64,000 bases of DNA, taken from assembly GCF_022513565.1 (NCBI RefSeq), contig NZ_JAKWBE010000020.1, forward strand, positions 83,663 through 147,662, read 5' to 3'. This stretch comes from Streptomyces gilvus. GTDB taxonomy: Bacteria; Actinomycetota; Actinomycetes; Streptomycetales; Streptomycetaceae. Below, in pieces: positions 1-9,017 of this stretch. Position 1 is the stretch's first letter. Each line of letters opens with the position of its first letter. Under the pieces are notes generated by a model. The model saw only the letters and a list, made by a program, of their open reading frames with translations. It did not search any database and was not told the origin of the DNA. Made by a program: the position numbers and the translations under genes.

Positions 1-235
1 CGGGCACGCCGACGGGCCGCGAGCCCAGGACGGCCACCGCGCCCGCCGCCACGACCTGCTGGGCGAAGTCGTGGCCGTCGGCGTGCTCGCCGACGAAGGC
101 GACGAAGAGCCCGCCCGGCTGCACCTCCCGCGAGTCCCGGACGACCGGAGCGGTGACCTGGACGGACGGATCCGGTATGTCGTGCGTCTGCCCGCCGACG
201 ACTGAGGCGATCTCGGCGAGAGAGAGGGCGATCAC
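1..235 (-). CDS. murF: UDP-MurNAc-tripeptide:D-Ala-D-Ala ligase MurF, N-terminal part only
   Basis: Cytoplasmic ligase that adds D-Ala-D-Ala to the UDP-MurNAc tripeptide. Only the first ~78 codons lie in the window; the gene runs off the left edge. The GTG start at 235-233 follows an AGGGATGA Shine-Dalgarno that overlaps the murE stop, and the gap to murE is 4 bp, so the two are translationally linked. The readable N-terminus (VIALSLAEIASVVGG, then VRDSREVQPGGLFVAFVGE and DGHDF) matches the MurF N-terminal UDP-substrate domain: the 'DSR' and 'G-LFVA--G---DGH-F' pattern is shared by Mur ligases. Identification rests on this domain and the dcw order. Confidence 0.9.
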   Translation of the reverse strand, partial: MIALSLAEIASVVGGQTHDIPDPSVQVTAPVVRDSREVQPGGLFVAFVGEHADGHDFAQQVVAAGAVAVLGSRPVGVP

Positions 236-239
236 AAGT

Positions 240-1889
240 TCATCCCTGGGTCTGCTGGATGGCTTCTCGAAGCACCTGGCGGTCGTCGAAGGGACGGACC
301 ACCCCGGCGATGTCCTGGCCCTGCTCGTGGCCCTTGCCGGCGACGAGCACGGTGTCTCCGGGCCGTGCCCGGGCGACGGCCGCCGCGATCGCGGCCGCCC
401 GGTCCTCGAAGACCTGGACCTCGCCGCGTTCGTGTGCTGGTACGGACGCGGCGCCCTCGAGCATGGTTGCAAGGATGGCGAGGGGGTCCTCGGAGCGGGG
501 GTTGTCGGAGGTCAGTACGGCGGTGTCGGCGAGGCGGGCCGCGGCGGCGCCCATCGGGCCGCGCTTGGTTGTGTCCCGGTCGCCTCCGCAGCCGAGCACG
601 ACGTGCAGCCCGCCCTCGGTGACCTTGCGCAGGGCGCGCAGCACCGACTCGACGGCGTCGGTCTTGTGGGCGTAGTCCACGACCGCGAGGTAGGGCTGTC
701 CGGCGTCCACGCGCTCCAGCCGCCCGGGCACGCCCGGCACCGCGGCGACGCCGTCGGCGGCGGCCTGCGGGTCCAGGCCCGCGGCGGCCAGGGCGACGAT
801 CGCGGCGAGGGTGTTGGCCACGTTGAAGGGGCCCGGCAGCGGCGCCTTGGCTTCGATGCGCTCGCCCTCGGGGCCGATCACGGTGAACGTGGAGTCGAGT
901 TGGCCGATCACGACGTCCTCGGCCCGCCAGTCGGCGTCCGGGTGGCCCTCGGCGGAGTACGTCACGACCGGGACGGTCGCCTCCACCGCGAGCCGGCGGC
1001 CGTACTCGTCGTCGGCGTTGACCACGCCGAGTCTGCTGCGCCGCGGCGTGAACAGCTGCGCCTTCGCCTGGAAGTAGTCCTCCATGCCGGAGTGGAACTC
1101 CATGTGCTCCGGGCTGAGGTTGGTGAAGACGGCGATGTCGAAGACGCAGCCGTCGACCCGGCCGAGGACCAGGGCGTGGCTGGAGACCTCCATGGCGACC
1201 GCCTCGACCCCGCGCTCGCGCATCACCGAGAACAGGGCCTGCAGATCGGTGGCTTCGGGGGTGGTGCGCTCGGACTTGATGCGTTCGTCGCCGATGCGCG
1301 TCTCCACCGTGCCGATCAGGCCGGTGTTGTTCTTGGTCTTCAGACCGCCCTCGACGAGGTAGGCGGTGGTGGTCTTGCCGGAGGTGCCGGTGATGCCGAT
1401 CTGCAGCAGGTCGCGGCCCGGGTGGCCGTAGATGGTGGCCGCCAGTTCGCCCATCCGCCCGCGCGGGTCGTCGACGACCAGGACCGGCAGGCCGGTGGCC
1501 GCGGCGCGCTCGGCGCCGGTCGGGTCCGTCAGCACCGCGACCGCGCCGAGGCCGGCGGCCTGGGTGGCGAAGTCCGCGCCGTGCAGGCGGGCGCCCGGGA
1601 GGGCGGCGTACAGGTCGCCGGGGCGGACCGCGCGTGAGTCATGGGTGATGCCCGTGACCTCCGCGGCGCTCTCGGGGCTTTCCGCACCCAGCTGATCGGC
1701 GAGCTCCGCGAGGGGTGTGGCGGAGACATGAACCGGTCGTGGCGGCCCCGGATAGGTCACGGAAACGCCCTTCTGGGTGATTTGGGACTGATCAGCGTGT
1801 GGCACGGCGGTGAGCGTACCGGGCGCACCCGCCCGGGAGCGAAGCGAGGGGCGGGGGGCGTCCGGCTTGCCGGAGTCGGGAGTGATCAT
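240..1889 (-). CDS. murE: UDP-MurNAc-L-Ala-D-Glu:diaminopimelate ligase MurE
   Basis: Adds diaminopimelate to UDP-MurNAc-L-Ala-D-Glu in the cytoplasm (LL-DAP in Streptomyces by general knowledge). The protein shows the Mur ligase ATP loop GITGTSGKTTT near residue 165, ERTTPEATDLQ, the substrate motif DNPRSEDP and a C-terminal VAGKGHEQGQ. Start choice is uncertain. ATG 1889 gives 549 aa and leaves 32 bp after ftsI. GTG 1760 (VTYPGPPRP) has a better spaced AGAAGGG Shine-Dalgarno and gives 506 aa, nearer the usual family length, and would leave a 161 bp leader after ftsI. An upstream open frame reaching 2477 lies inside ftsI and is not MurE. Confidence 0.9.
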   Translation of the reverse strand: MITPDSGKPDAPRPSLRSRAGAPGTLTAVPHADQSQITQKGVSVTYPGPPRPVHVSATPLAELADQLGAESPESAAEVTGITHDSRAVRPGDLYAALPGARLHGADFATQAAGLGAVAVLTDPTGAERAAATGLPVLVVDDPRGRMGELAATIYGHPGRDLLQIGITGTSGKTTTAYLVEGGLKTKNNTGLIGTVETRIGDERIKSERTTPEATDLQALFSVMRERGVEAVAMEVSSHALVLGRVDGCVFDIAVFTNLSPEHMEFHSGMEDYFQAKAQLFTPRRSRLGVVNADDEYGRRLAVEATVPVVTYSAEGHPDADWRAEDVVIGQLDSTFTVIGPEGERIEAKAPLPGPFNVANTLAAIVALAAAGLDPQAAADGVAAVPGVPGRLERVDAGQPYLAVVDYAHKTDAVESVLRALRKVTEGGLHVVLGCGGDRDTTKRGPMGAAAARLADTAVLTSDNPRSEDPLAILATMLEGAASVPAHERGEVQVFEDRAAAIAAAVARARPGDTVLVAGKGHEQGQDIAGVVRPFDDRQVLREAIQQTQG

Positions 1890-1921
1890 GGTCACGGAGC
1901 GTTCCTGGCTGGTTGCGCCGA

Positions 1922-3895
1922 TCAGGGCGTGAAGGTGACGGGCAGGGCCGCGGGCTTCGCGCCGGTGGGCGGGACCTGGAGGGTCTTCAGAGCGAACTCC
2001 ATCACCTCCTTGAAGATGGGTCCGCAGATCTGGCCGCCGAAGTAACTGCCCTTCGTGGCGTTCTGGATGGCGCAGTAGACGGTCACGCGCGGGTTGTCCG
2101 CAGGGGCGAAACCGGCGAACGAGGACGTGTATCCGCGGTACTTGCCGGTGGCCGGATCCACGCGGTTGGCCGTACCCGTCTTGCCCGCGACCCGGTAGCC
2201 GGGGATGCGTGCCTTGGTGCCGGTGCCCTCCTGGTCGTCCACGACCGACTCCAGCATCTGGGCGAGCGTCTTCGCCGTCTTCGCGCTGACCACCCTGGTC
2301 TTCTGCGGCTTGGCGGCCGGAGTGAAGCGCCCGTCGGGCCCCCTGGTGCCGCGGACGAGCGTGGGCTCGATACGGACGCCGCCGTTGGCGATGGTCGAGT
2401 AGACGGACGCCGCCTGCATGGCGTTGAGGGACACGCCCTGGCCGAAAGGAATCGTGTACTGCTGCGAGGTCGACCACTTGCCGGGCGGCGCGAGGATGCC
2501 CTTGGTCTCGCCCGGGAAGTCGAGTCCGCTGTAGCTGCCGATGCCGAACTTGCGCAGGTAGGAGTAGAGGACCTTGTTGGCCTGCGCCTGCGTCCTGCCC
2601 AGCTGGCCGGTGGCCAGGATGGTGCCGATGTTGCTGGACTTGGCGAGCACGCCGTTGAGGGTGAGGTCCCAGGTGGCGTGGTCGATGTCGTCCTTGAAGA
2701 GCCGGTCGCCGCGGTGCAGCCGGTTGGGCACCACGACATGCGTGAGGGGGGTGGCCACGTTCTCCTGCAGTACGGCGGCCATCGACATGATCTTGGCGGT
2801 GGAGCCGGGCTCGTAGGCGTCCTCGACGGCCCAGTTGTGCAGGGCGTTCGGGTCCGCCTTGGACAGGTCGTTGGGGTCGAAGCCGGGCGAGTTGGCCATG
2901 GCGAGGATCTCACCGGTCCGGGTGTCCTGCACTATCACGTACCCGCGGTCCGCCCCGGACTTCTTCACCTGCTCGCTGATCGCGCTCTGGGCGGCCCACT
3001 GGATGTCCCGGTCGATGGTGAGCTCGACGTCGCTGCCGGGCACCGCGGGCGTCTCGGCGGAGCCCGCGGTGGGGATCAGCCGGCCGCCGGACTGGGCGTA
3101 GCGGATCTTGCCGTCCTTGCCGGACAGTTCCTTGTTCAGCTCCTGCTCGACGCCCCCGCCCCCCCGGCCGGTGTCGTTGACCCAGCCCAGTATCCCGGCG
3201 GCGAGGTCGCCGTTGGGGTAGACGCGCTTGCTGCTGGGGTCGGCGAAGACGCCGGCCAGGACGTTGGCGGTGCCCGGGTCGGTCGCCGCCTTCTGGATGA
3301 GGGCGTTCCTCAGGTCCTTGATCTGCGTCCAGACCTGCGGGGTCTGACGGCGCGCGAGCAGGACGTAGCGCAGCTTCTTGTTGGCCGGCCGCAGCTTCCT
3401 GACGAGGGTGGCCTGGTCCTGGCCGAGGATCGGCGCGAGCAGCGCGGCCGCCTGCTCCGGGCCGTCGTCGATCTTCAGCTGGGCGCGGGTGAACATCGTC
3501 GGGTCGGCCGTGAGGTCGTAGGCGTCCACGCTGGTCGCCAGGGTCACGCCGTCGCGGTCGGTGATCCCGCCGCGCTCGGCGGCCAGGGTGTGCACGACGT
3601 ACCGGTTCTGCTCGGCCTTGGCGGCGTACGTGCTCGCGTCGACGGCCTGGACCTGCAGCAGCCGTACGACGAACGCGATCAGCACCAGGGTGAGCGCCAG
3701 CGCCACCATGCGCAGCCGGGGGCGGGGGCTGCCGAGCCTGAGGAGGCTCGGGGCCGCGGGCCGGGCCGCCGCCGGACGGCGGGCCGCCGGGCGGGCGCCG
3801 GGGCCGGGACGCCGCTGAGCGGCGGCGGGGCGGGCGGGGCGCGCGGGGCCGGGCACGCGGCGGCGCGGCGGTTCCCTGTCGGACAATTCCGTCAC
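1922..3895 (-). CDS. ftsI: Penicillin-binding protein 3 / division transpeptidase FtsI
   Basis: Class B high-molecular-weight PBP that cross-links septal peptidoglycan. 657 aa: Pro/Arg-rich cytoplasmic tail (1-60), one membrane anchor about 62-80, dimerisation region, then the transpeptidase. The three penicillin-fold motifs are intact: S365-T-A-K368, S420-S-N422 and K572-T-G-T575. The GTG start at 3895 overlaps the stop of the FtsL-like gene by 4 bp (GTGA), so the pair is translationally coupled. murE follows on the same strand. The long Ala/Pro/Arg-rich tail is typical of actinobacterial FtsI rather than of the E. coli protein. Confidence 0.93.
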   Translation of the reverse strand: MTELSDREPPRRRVPGPARPARPAAAQRRPGPGARPAARRPAAARPAAPSLLRLGSPRPRLRMVALALTLVLIAFVVRLLQVQAVDASTYAAKAEQNRYVVHTLAAERGGITDRDGVTLATSVDAYDLTADPTMFTRAQLKIDDGPEQAAALLAPILGQDQATLVRKLRPANKKLRYVLLARRQTPQVWTQIKDLRNALIQKAATDPGTANVLAGVFADPSSKRVYPNGDLAAGILGWVNDTGRGGGGVEQELNKELSGKDGKIRYAQSGGRLIPTAGSAETPAVPGSDVELTIDRDIQWAAQSAISEQVKKSGADRGYVIVQDTRTGEILAMANSPGFDPNDLSKADPNALHNWAVEDAYEPGSTAKIMSMAAVLQENVATPLTHVVVPNRLHRGDRLFKDDIDHATWDLTLNGVLAKSSNIGTILATGQLGRTQAQANKVLYSYLRKFGIGSYSGLDFPGETKGILAPPGKWSTSQQYTIPFGQGVSLNAMQAASVYSTIANGGVRIEPTLVRGTRGPDGRFTPAAKPQKTRVVSAKTAKTLAQMLESVVDDQEGTGTKARIPGYRVAGKTGTANRVDPATGKYRGYTSSFAGFAPADNPRVTVYCAIQNATKGSYFGGQICGPIFKEVMEFALKTLQVPPTGAKPAALPVTFTP

Positions 3896-4467
3896 CTGCC
3901 GGGGGTCGTCGTCGGGGCGGGGGTGGTGACTGCCGGGGTCTCGCCGGTCGTCTGGGGCACGCCGGTCGTGGGGGTCTCGCCGGTCATGGGCGACCCGTCG
4001 GCCGTGGGGGTCGCGGCGGGCTCGGTGCCGGGTGCCGGTGAGGAGCCGACGGTCTCCGGCGGGAGCAGGACGAGCGGCATCTGGGCGGAGGACTGCTCGG
4101 CGGCGGCCGAGGGAACGCCCTTCACGGTGCCGTTCGGGTTCAGGAAGGCGGGGTCGCCGCCGGGGACCATGCCCAGCTCGCGGGCGCGGCGCTGGAGGGC
4201 CTCGGGGGCGGAGTAGGCGTCGATGTCCCGCTGGAGCGCCTGTTCCTCGTCGGTGAGGTTCTTGGTGTTCTTCTGGAGGTCGTCGAGTTTGAACGAGCCC
4301 TCGCTGAGCGCGGAGTTCAGCACCAGGAGGCCGATCAGACCGCCGCCGAGGAGGAGCACGACGAGCAGGACGAAGGGGGTGCGGGCCGCCTGTCCACGGC
4401 TCGGCGCCCCGGGGAAGAGCCGGGCGAGACGGGCGGCCCGCCCTCTCAGTTCGGGTTTCCTACTCAC
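3892..4467 (-). CDS. ftsL: FtsL-like septum formation membrane protein
   Basis: Small bitopic division protein of the FtsL/DivIC type. In 191 aa it has a basic N-terminus, one strongly hydrophobic segment at about 31-52, a heptad-rich stretch about 58-85 (FKLDDLQKNTKNLTDEEQAL) and the region EALQRRARELGMVPGGDPAF seen in FtsL proteins. The last ~60 residues are Thr/Pro/Gly repeats (GETPTTG, GETPAVT), probably a flexible extracytoplasmic tail. It starts with GTG and overlaps ftsI by 4 bp; 51 bp separate it from rsmH. The assignment relies on topology and position, because sequence conservation in this family is low. Confidence 0.8.
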   Translation of the reverse strand: MSRKPELRGRAARLARLFPGAPSRGQAARTPFVLLVVLLLGGGLIGLLVLNSALSEGSFKLDDLQKNTKNLTDEEQALQRDIDAYSAPEALQRRARELGMVPGGDPAFLNPNGTVKGVPSAAAEQSSAQMPLVLLPPETVGSSPAPGTEPAATPTADGSPMTGETPTTGVPQTTGETPAVTTPAPTTTPGR

Positions 4468-4518
4468 ACCGCCCCCAGCCCACCTGGTGAGTTCGGATGT
4501 CCAACCCGCTCACACCCC

Positions 4519-5475
4519 TCACTCGACGTCCTCCCTGACGCGCTCGGCCCCGCGCAGTCGCGCCGGCGCCGCCCGCCGGTTCTCGGCGACCTCTTCCTCG
4601 GTGGGAAGTTCGGCACCACGCGTGAGCAGCTTGAGCCGCGGCTGGTACCGCTCGGGGACGACGGGCAGCCCGGGAGGCGCGGTGGTGGCGGCACCGGCCG
4701 CGAAGACCTGCTTGACCAGGCGGTCCTCGAGCGAGTGGTACGACAGCACGGCGATGCGTCCGCCGACGTCGAGCGCCTTCACCGCGGCCGGGATCGCCCG
4801 TTCCAGCACGGACAGCTCACCGTTAACCTCGATGCGCAGCGCCTGGAAGGTGCGCTTGGCCGGGTTGCCGCCGGTGCGCTTGGCGGCCTGCGGCAGCGCG
4901 TCCCGGATCAGTTCCACCAGACGGGCGCTGTTGTCGAAGGGCTCCTTGTCGCGCTCGCGCACGATGGCGGCGACAATCCGCTTGGCCTGCTTCTCCTCGC
5001 CGTACGCGCGCAGAACGCGGACGAGCTCGCCGGCCGGGTAGGTGTTGAGGACCTCGGCGGCGCTGATGCCGGTCGTCTGGTCCATGCGCATGTCGAGCGG
5101 GGCGTCCTGGGCGTAGGCGAAGCCGCGGTCGGCCTCGTCGAGCTGCATGGAGGAGACGCCGAGGTCGAACAGCACGCCCCGCACGCGCGCGATGCCGAGT
5201 CGCCGCAGCACGTCGGGCAGCTCGTCGTAGACAGCGTGCACCAAGGTAGCGCGCTCGCCGAAGGGGGCGAGCCGCTCGCCGGACAGGCGCAGCGCCTCCT
5301 TGTCGCGGTCGAGGGCGACCAGCCGGGCCTCGGGGAAGCGCTCGAGCAGGGCCTCGCTGTGACCGCCGAGCCCGAGCGTGCAGTCGACGACGACCGCTCC
5401 GGGCCGCTGAAGGGCGGGGGCCAACAGGTCCAGGCACCGCTGGAGCATCACCGGGACGTGTCGACTGTTGCTCAA
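4519..5475 (-). CDS. rsmH: 16S rRNA (cytosine1402-N4)-methyltransferase RsmH (MraW)
   Basis: SAM-dependent methyltransferase that modifies C1402 of 16S rRNA; usually the first or second gene of the dcw cluster. 318 aa with the family N-terminus HVPVM (6-10), the SAM loop DCTLGLGGHS (31-40), FDLGVSSMQLD, AYGEEKQAKRIV, and the C-terminal SYHSLEDR. It begins with TTG at 5475 behind GAGAGGGCC. No mraZ homologue is visible upstream before the divergent carbonic anhydrase, so rsmH is the first gene of this cluster here, served by the promoter at 5603-5630. Confidence 0.94.
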   Translation of the reverse strand: MSNSRHVPVMLQRCLDLLAPALQRPGAVVVDCTLGLGGHSEALLERFPEARLVALDRDKEALRLSGERLAPFGERATLVHAVYDELPDVLRRLGIARVRGVLFDLGVSSMQLDEADRGFAYAQDAPLDMRMDQTTGISAAEVLNTYPAGELVRVLRAYGEEKQAKRIVAAIVRERDKEPFDNSARLVELIRDALPQAAKRTGGNPAKRTFQALRIEVNGELSVLERAIPAAVKALDVGGRIAVLSYHSLEDRLVKQVFAAGAATTAPPGLPVVPERYQPRLKLLTRGAELPTEEEVAENRRAAPARLRGAERVREDVE

Positions 5476-5602
5476 GGGGCCCTCTCAGGTCCGGCGCGGG
5501 CCGTACGCACCGCCGGGTCCCCGCGCACGTGGGGAGGCCGTCCGCGTGGGGGCCTCCGGGAAGTTCGTCCAGCAGGGAGGGCCTCGCCTCCCGCTTCGCG
5601 TC

Positions 5603-5630
5603 ACTTTAGTCCACGGTGTCTCGCGGTCAA
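5603..5630 (-). promoter_or_regulatory. Predicted housekeeping promoter of the rsmH-ftsL-ftsI-murE operon
   Basis: Read on the minus strand: TTGACC (5630-5625), 16 bp spacer, TAAAGT (5608-5603). This is a good match to the HrdB-type -35/-10 consensus, about 120 nt upstream of the TTG start of rsmH. The rest of 5476-5741 holds no convincing gene. Inference from sequence only. Confidence 0.6.
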
Positions 5631-5807
5631 TCAACCGGCCTGCGCGTGGCGGCCCGGCATGCGTGCCAAGCGGCGAACCGGGGAAAACCACCCTGACGGC
5701 TCAGCCGCCGCCACCTGTGTGGGTTACCTCACAAGAGGGACGTGATGACGCTCTTCTCCCGCTCTCACACCGCGACCGGAACGGCCGTGACCAGTACCGT
5801 TGTGGCC

Positions 5808-6353
5808 ATGACGACTTCTGCATCCGTGCCCACCGAGTCCGAAGGCGCCATACACGGCGGCACGGTCACCGACCGCCTCGTCGAGGCGAACGAGCGGTAC
5901 GCCGCCGAGTTCACCGACCCCGGGATGGACGCCCGTCCCGTGCTGCACGTCGCGGTGGTGGCCTGCATGGACGCCCGTATCGACCTGCACAAGGCGCTCG
6001 GCCTGCAGCTCGGCGACTGTCACACCATCCGCAACGCGGGCGGCGTGGTCACCGACGACGTGATCCGCTCGCTCACCATCAGCCAGCGCAAGCTCGGCAC
6101 CCGCAGCATCGTGCTCATCCACCACACCGGCTGCGGCATGGAGACGATCACCGAGGACTTCCGCACCGAGCTGGAGCACGAGGTCGGCCAGCGCCCGGCC
6201 TGGGCGGCGGAGGCCTTCTCGGACGTCGACCAGGACGTGCGCCAGTCCATGCAGCGGGTGCGCACCTCGCCGTTCCTGCTGTACACGGAGGACGTGCGCG
6301 GCTTCGTCTTCGACGTGCGGACGGGTCTGCTGCGCGAGATCGACCCGGCGTAA
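5808..6353 (+). CDS. Beta-class carbonic anhydrase
   Basis: Zinc enzyme interconverting CO2 and bicarbonate. From ATG 5808 the protein is 181 aa. It carries the beta-class signature VACMDAR (Cys53, Asp55, Arg57), the loop NAGGVVTDDVIRSL and the second zinc motif HHTGCGM (His106, Cys109). The usual zinc ligands and the Asp-Arg dyad are therefore present. An in-frame start at GTG 5742/ATG 5745, behind AAGAGGGA, would add about 20 Ser/Thr/Ala-rich residues; the family core begins after residue 20 so both starts are possible. It is divergent from rsmH and stands alone. Confidence 0.88.
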   Translation: MTTSASVPTESEGAIHGGTVTDRLVEANERYAAEFTDPGMDARPVLHVAVVACMDARIDLHKALGLQLGDCHTIRNAGGVVTDDVIRSLTISQRKLGTRSIVLIHHTGCGMETITEDFRTELEHEVGQRPAWAAEAFSDVDQDVRQSMQRVRTSPFLLYTEDVRGFVFDVRTGLLREIDPA

Positions 6354-6447
6354 CCGGTCCCGGAGACGTCCCCCGGCCCTCTCGTTTTCCCCGGAACACG
6401 CGCATGCTGGACCCCAAGTACCGTAAAACCCGACATATCGCGGCCAC

Positions 6448-6476
6448 TTGTCCACAGTCGAGTGACACGAAACGGT
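6448..6476 (+). promoter_or_regulatory. Putative promoter overlapping a DnaA-box-like nonamer upstream of the moxR operon
   Basis: TTGTCCACA at 6448-6456 is identical to the Streptomyces DnaA-box consensus. Its first six bases also serve as a -35 (TTGTCC) 17 bp before AACGGT (6471-6476). Transcription would start about 120 nt upstream of the moxR GTG. The rest of the 250 bp gap 6354-6603 shows nothing else supportable. Confidence 0.4.
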
Positions 6477-6603
6477 AACGGCGGCAAGAATGCGGGTGTG
6501 GCGTCACGCGGAACTTTTCACGCGTGGTGTCCGTGTTCCAGGGGTGGGCCGGTCCGCATCGCAGAGCGACGGCCCGGAGAAAGAACGGGCCGAGGAGGGC
6601 CGG

Positions 6604-7643
<1,040 letters not shown>

Positions 7644-7644
<1 letters not shown>

Positions 7645-9017
7645 TGTCCTTCGGAGGGACCGGGCACACGGAGGCCGACCGGGGCGAGAAGGGCGGCGTC
7701 CGTACCGCCCTGGCGGGCCTGACCACCCGCGGCCGGTCCTTCCTCGCGGCGGGCATCGCCGCCGCCATCTGCGCCTATGTCCTCGGCCAGAGCGATCTGC
7801 TGCGGGTGGGCCTGCTGCTCGCCGCGCTCCCCCTCGTCTGCGCCGCGTTCCTGTACCGCACGCGCTACCGGGTGGCGGGCAGCCGCCGGCTCTCCCCCGC
7901 GCGCGTGCCCGCGAGCAGCGAGGCCCGCGTCCATCTGCGGATGGACAACGTCTCCCGGCTGCCCACCGGTCTGCTGATGCTCCAGGACCGGGTGCCCTAC
8001 GTCCTCGGGCCGCGGCCCCGCTTCGTGCTGGACCGGGTCGAGCCGGGCGGACGCCGCGAGGTCTCCTACCGCGTCCGCTCCGACCTGCGCGGCCGCTATC
8101 CGCTGGGCCCGCTCCAGCTGCGCCTGACCGACCCGTTCGGCATGTGCGAACTGACCCGTTCGTTCTCCTCGTACGACACCCTGACGGTGATCCCGCGCGT
8201 GGAGCCACTGCCGCCGGTGCGCCTGAGCGGCGAGGCCAAGGGCTACGGCGACGGGCGGCAGCGCTCGCTCGCCCTGGCCGGCGAGGACGACGTCATCCCG
8301 CGCGGCTACCGCTACGGCGACGACCTGCGCCGCGTCCACTGGCGCTCCACCGCCCGCTACGGCGAGCTGATGGTGCGCCGCGAGGAGCAGCCCCAGCGCG
8401 CCCGGTGCACGGTGCTGCTGGACACCCGGGGCATCGCCTTCCAGGGCGCGGGCCCCGACTCGCCCTTCGAGTGGGCGGTCTCGGGCACCGCGTCCGTCCT
8501 CGTGCACATGCTCGAACGGGGCTTCTCGGTGCGGCTGCTGACGGACACCGGCAACTCGGTGCCCGGCGAGGGCGCCGAGGGGTTCGCGGGCGCGAGCCAG
8601 GAGACGGCCGACTCGGCGGGGCTGATGATGGACACCCTCGCGGTGGTCGACCACTCCGACGGCGCGGGCCTGTCGCGGGCCTACGACGTGCTGCGCGGCG
8701 GGAACGAGGGGCTGCTGGTGGCCTTCTTCGGCGACCTCGACCAGGAGCAGACCGCGATCGCCGCCAAGATGCGCCAGCGCAGCGGGGGCGCGGTCGCCTT
8801 CCTGCTCGACAGCGAGGAGTGGGTGCGGGAACCGAGCGATGTGCCGGGCCCGTTGGACAGGCGTGAGGAGCGGCTGCGGATGCTGCGGGAGGCGGGCTGG
8901 ACCGCCCTGAGCGTGCCGCGGGGCGTCTCGCTGGGCGAGTTGTGGCGGCAGGCGGACCGTGAGCGCACGGGCCTGGCCGCGGCGGGCGGGCCGAGCGGTG
9001 AGGGGGCGGGTTCATGA
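7644..9017 (+). CDS. DUF58 domain-containing membrane protein
   Basis: Member of the DUF58 family that accompanies MoxR ATPases; no enzymatic function is established. About 457 aa. Two hydrophobic segments follow the N-terminal 35 residues (SFLAAGIAAAICAYVLG and LLRVGLLLAALPLVCAAFL). A soluble domain carries the family motif RGYRYGDDLRRVHWRSTAR around residue 225 and ends in a von Willebrand-like fold. ATG 7644 is preferred over GTG 7641 because CGGAGG sits 6 nt upstream of it. The 3' end overlaps the transglutaminase start by 4 bp (ATGA), indicating translational coupling. Confidence 0.9.

Noticed and set aside
1913..4216. 767-codon plus-strand open frame antisense to ftsI and the FtsL-like gene
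   Set aside because: High-GC shadow: it mirrors the real genes, which have motifs and ribosome sites; no protein family is recognisable.
6510..6539. GGAAC ... GTGTT resembling an ECF sigma promoter upstream of moxR
   Set aside because: Spacing (18-20 bp to an imperfect -10) does not fit SigE or SigR rules well enough.
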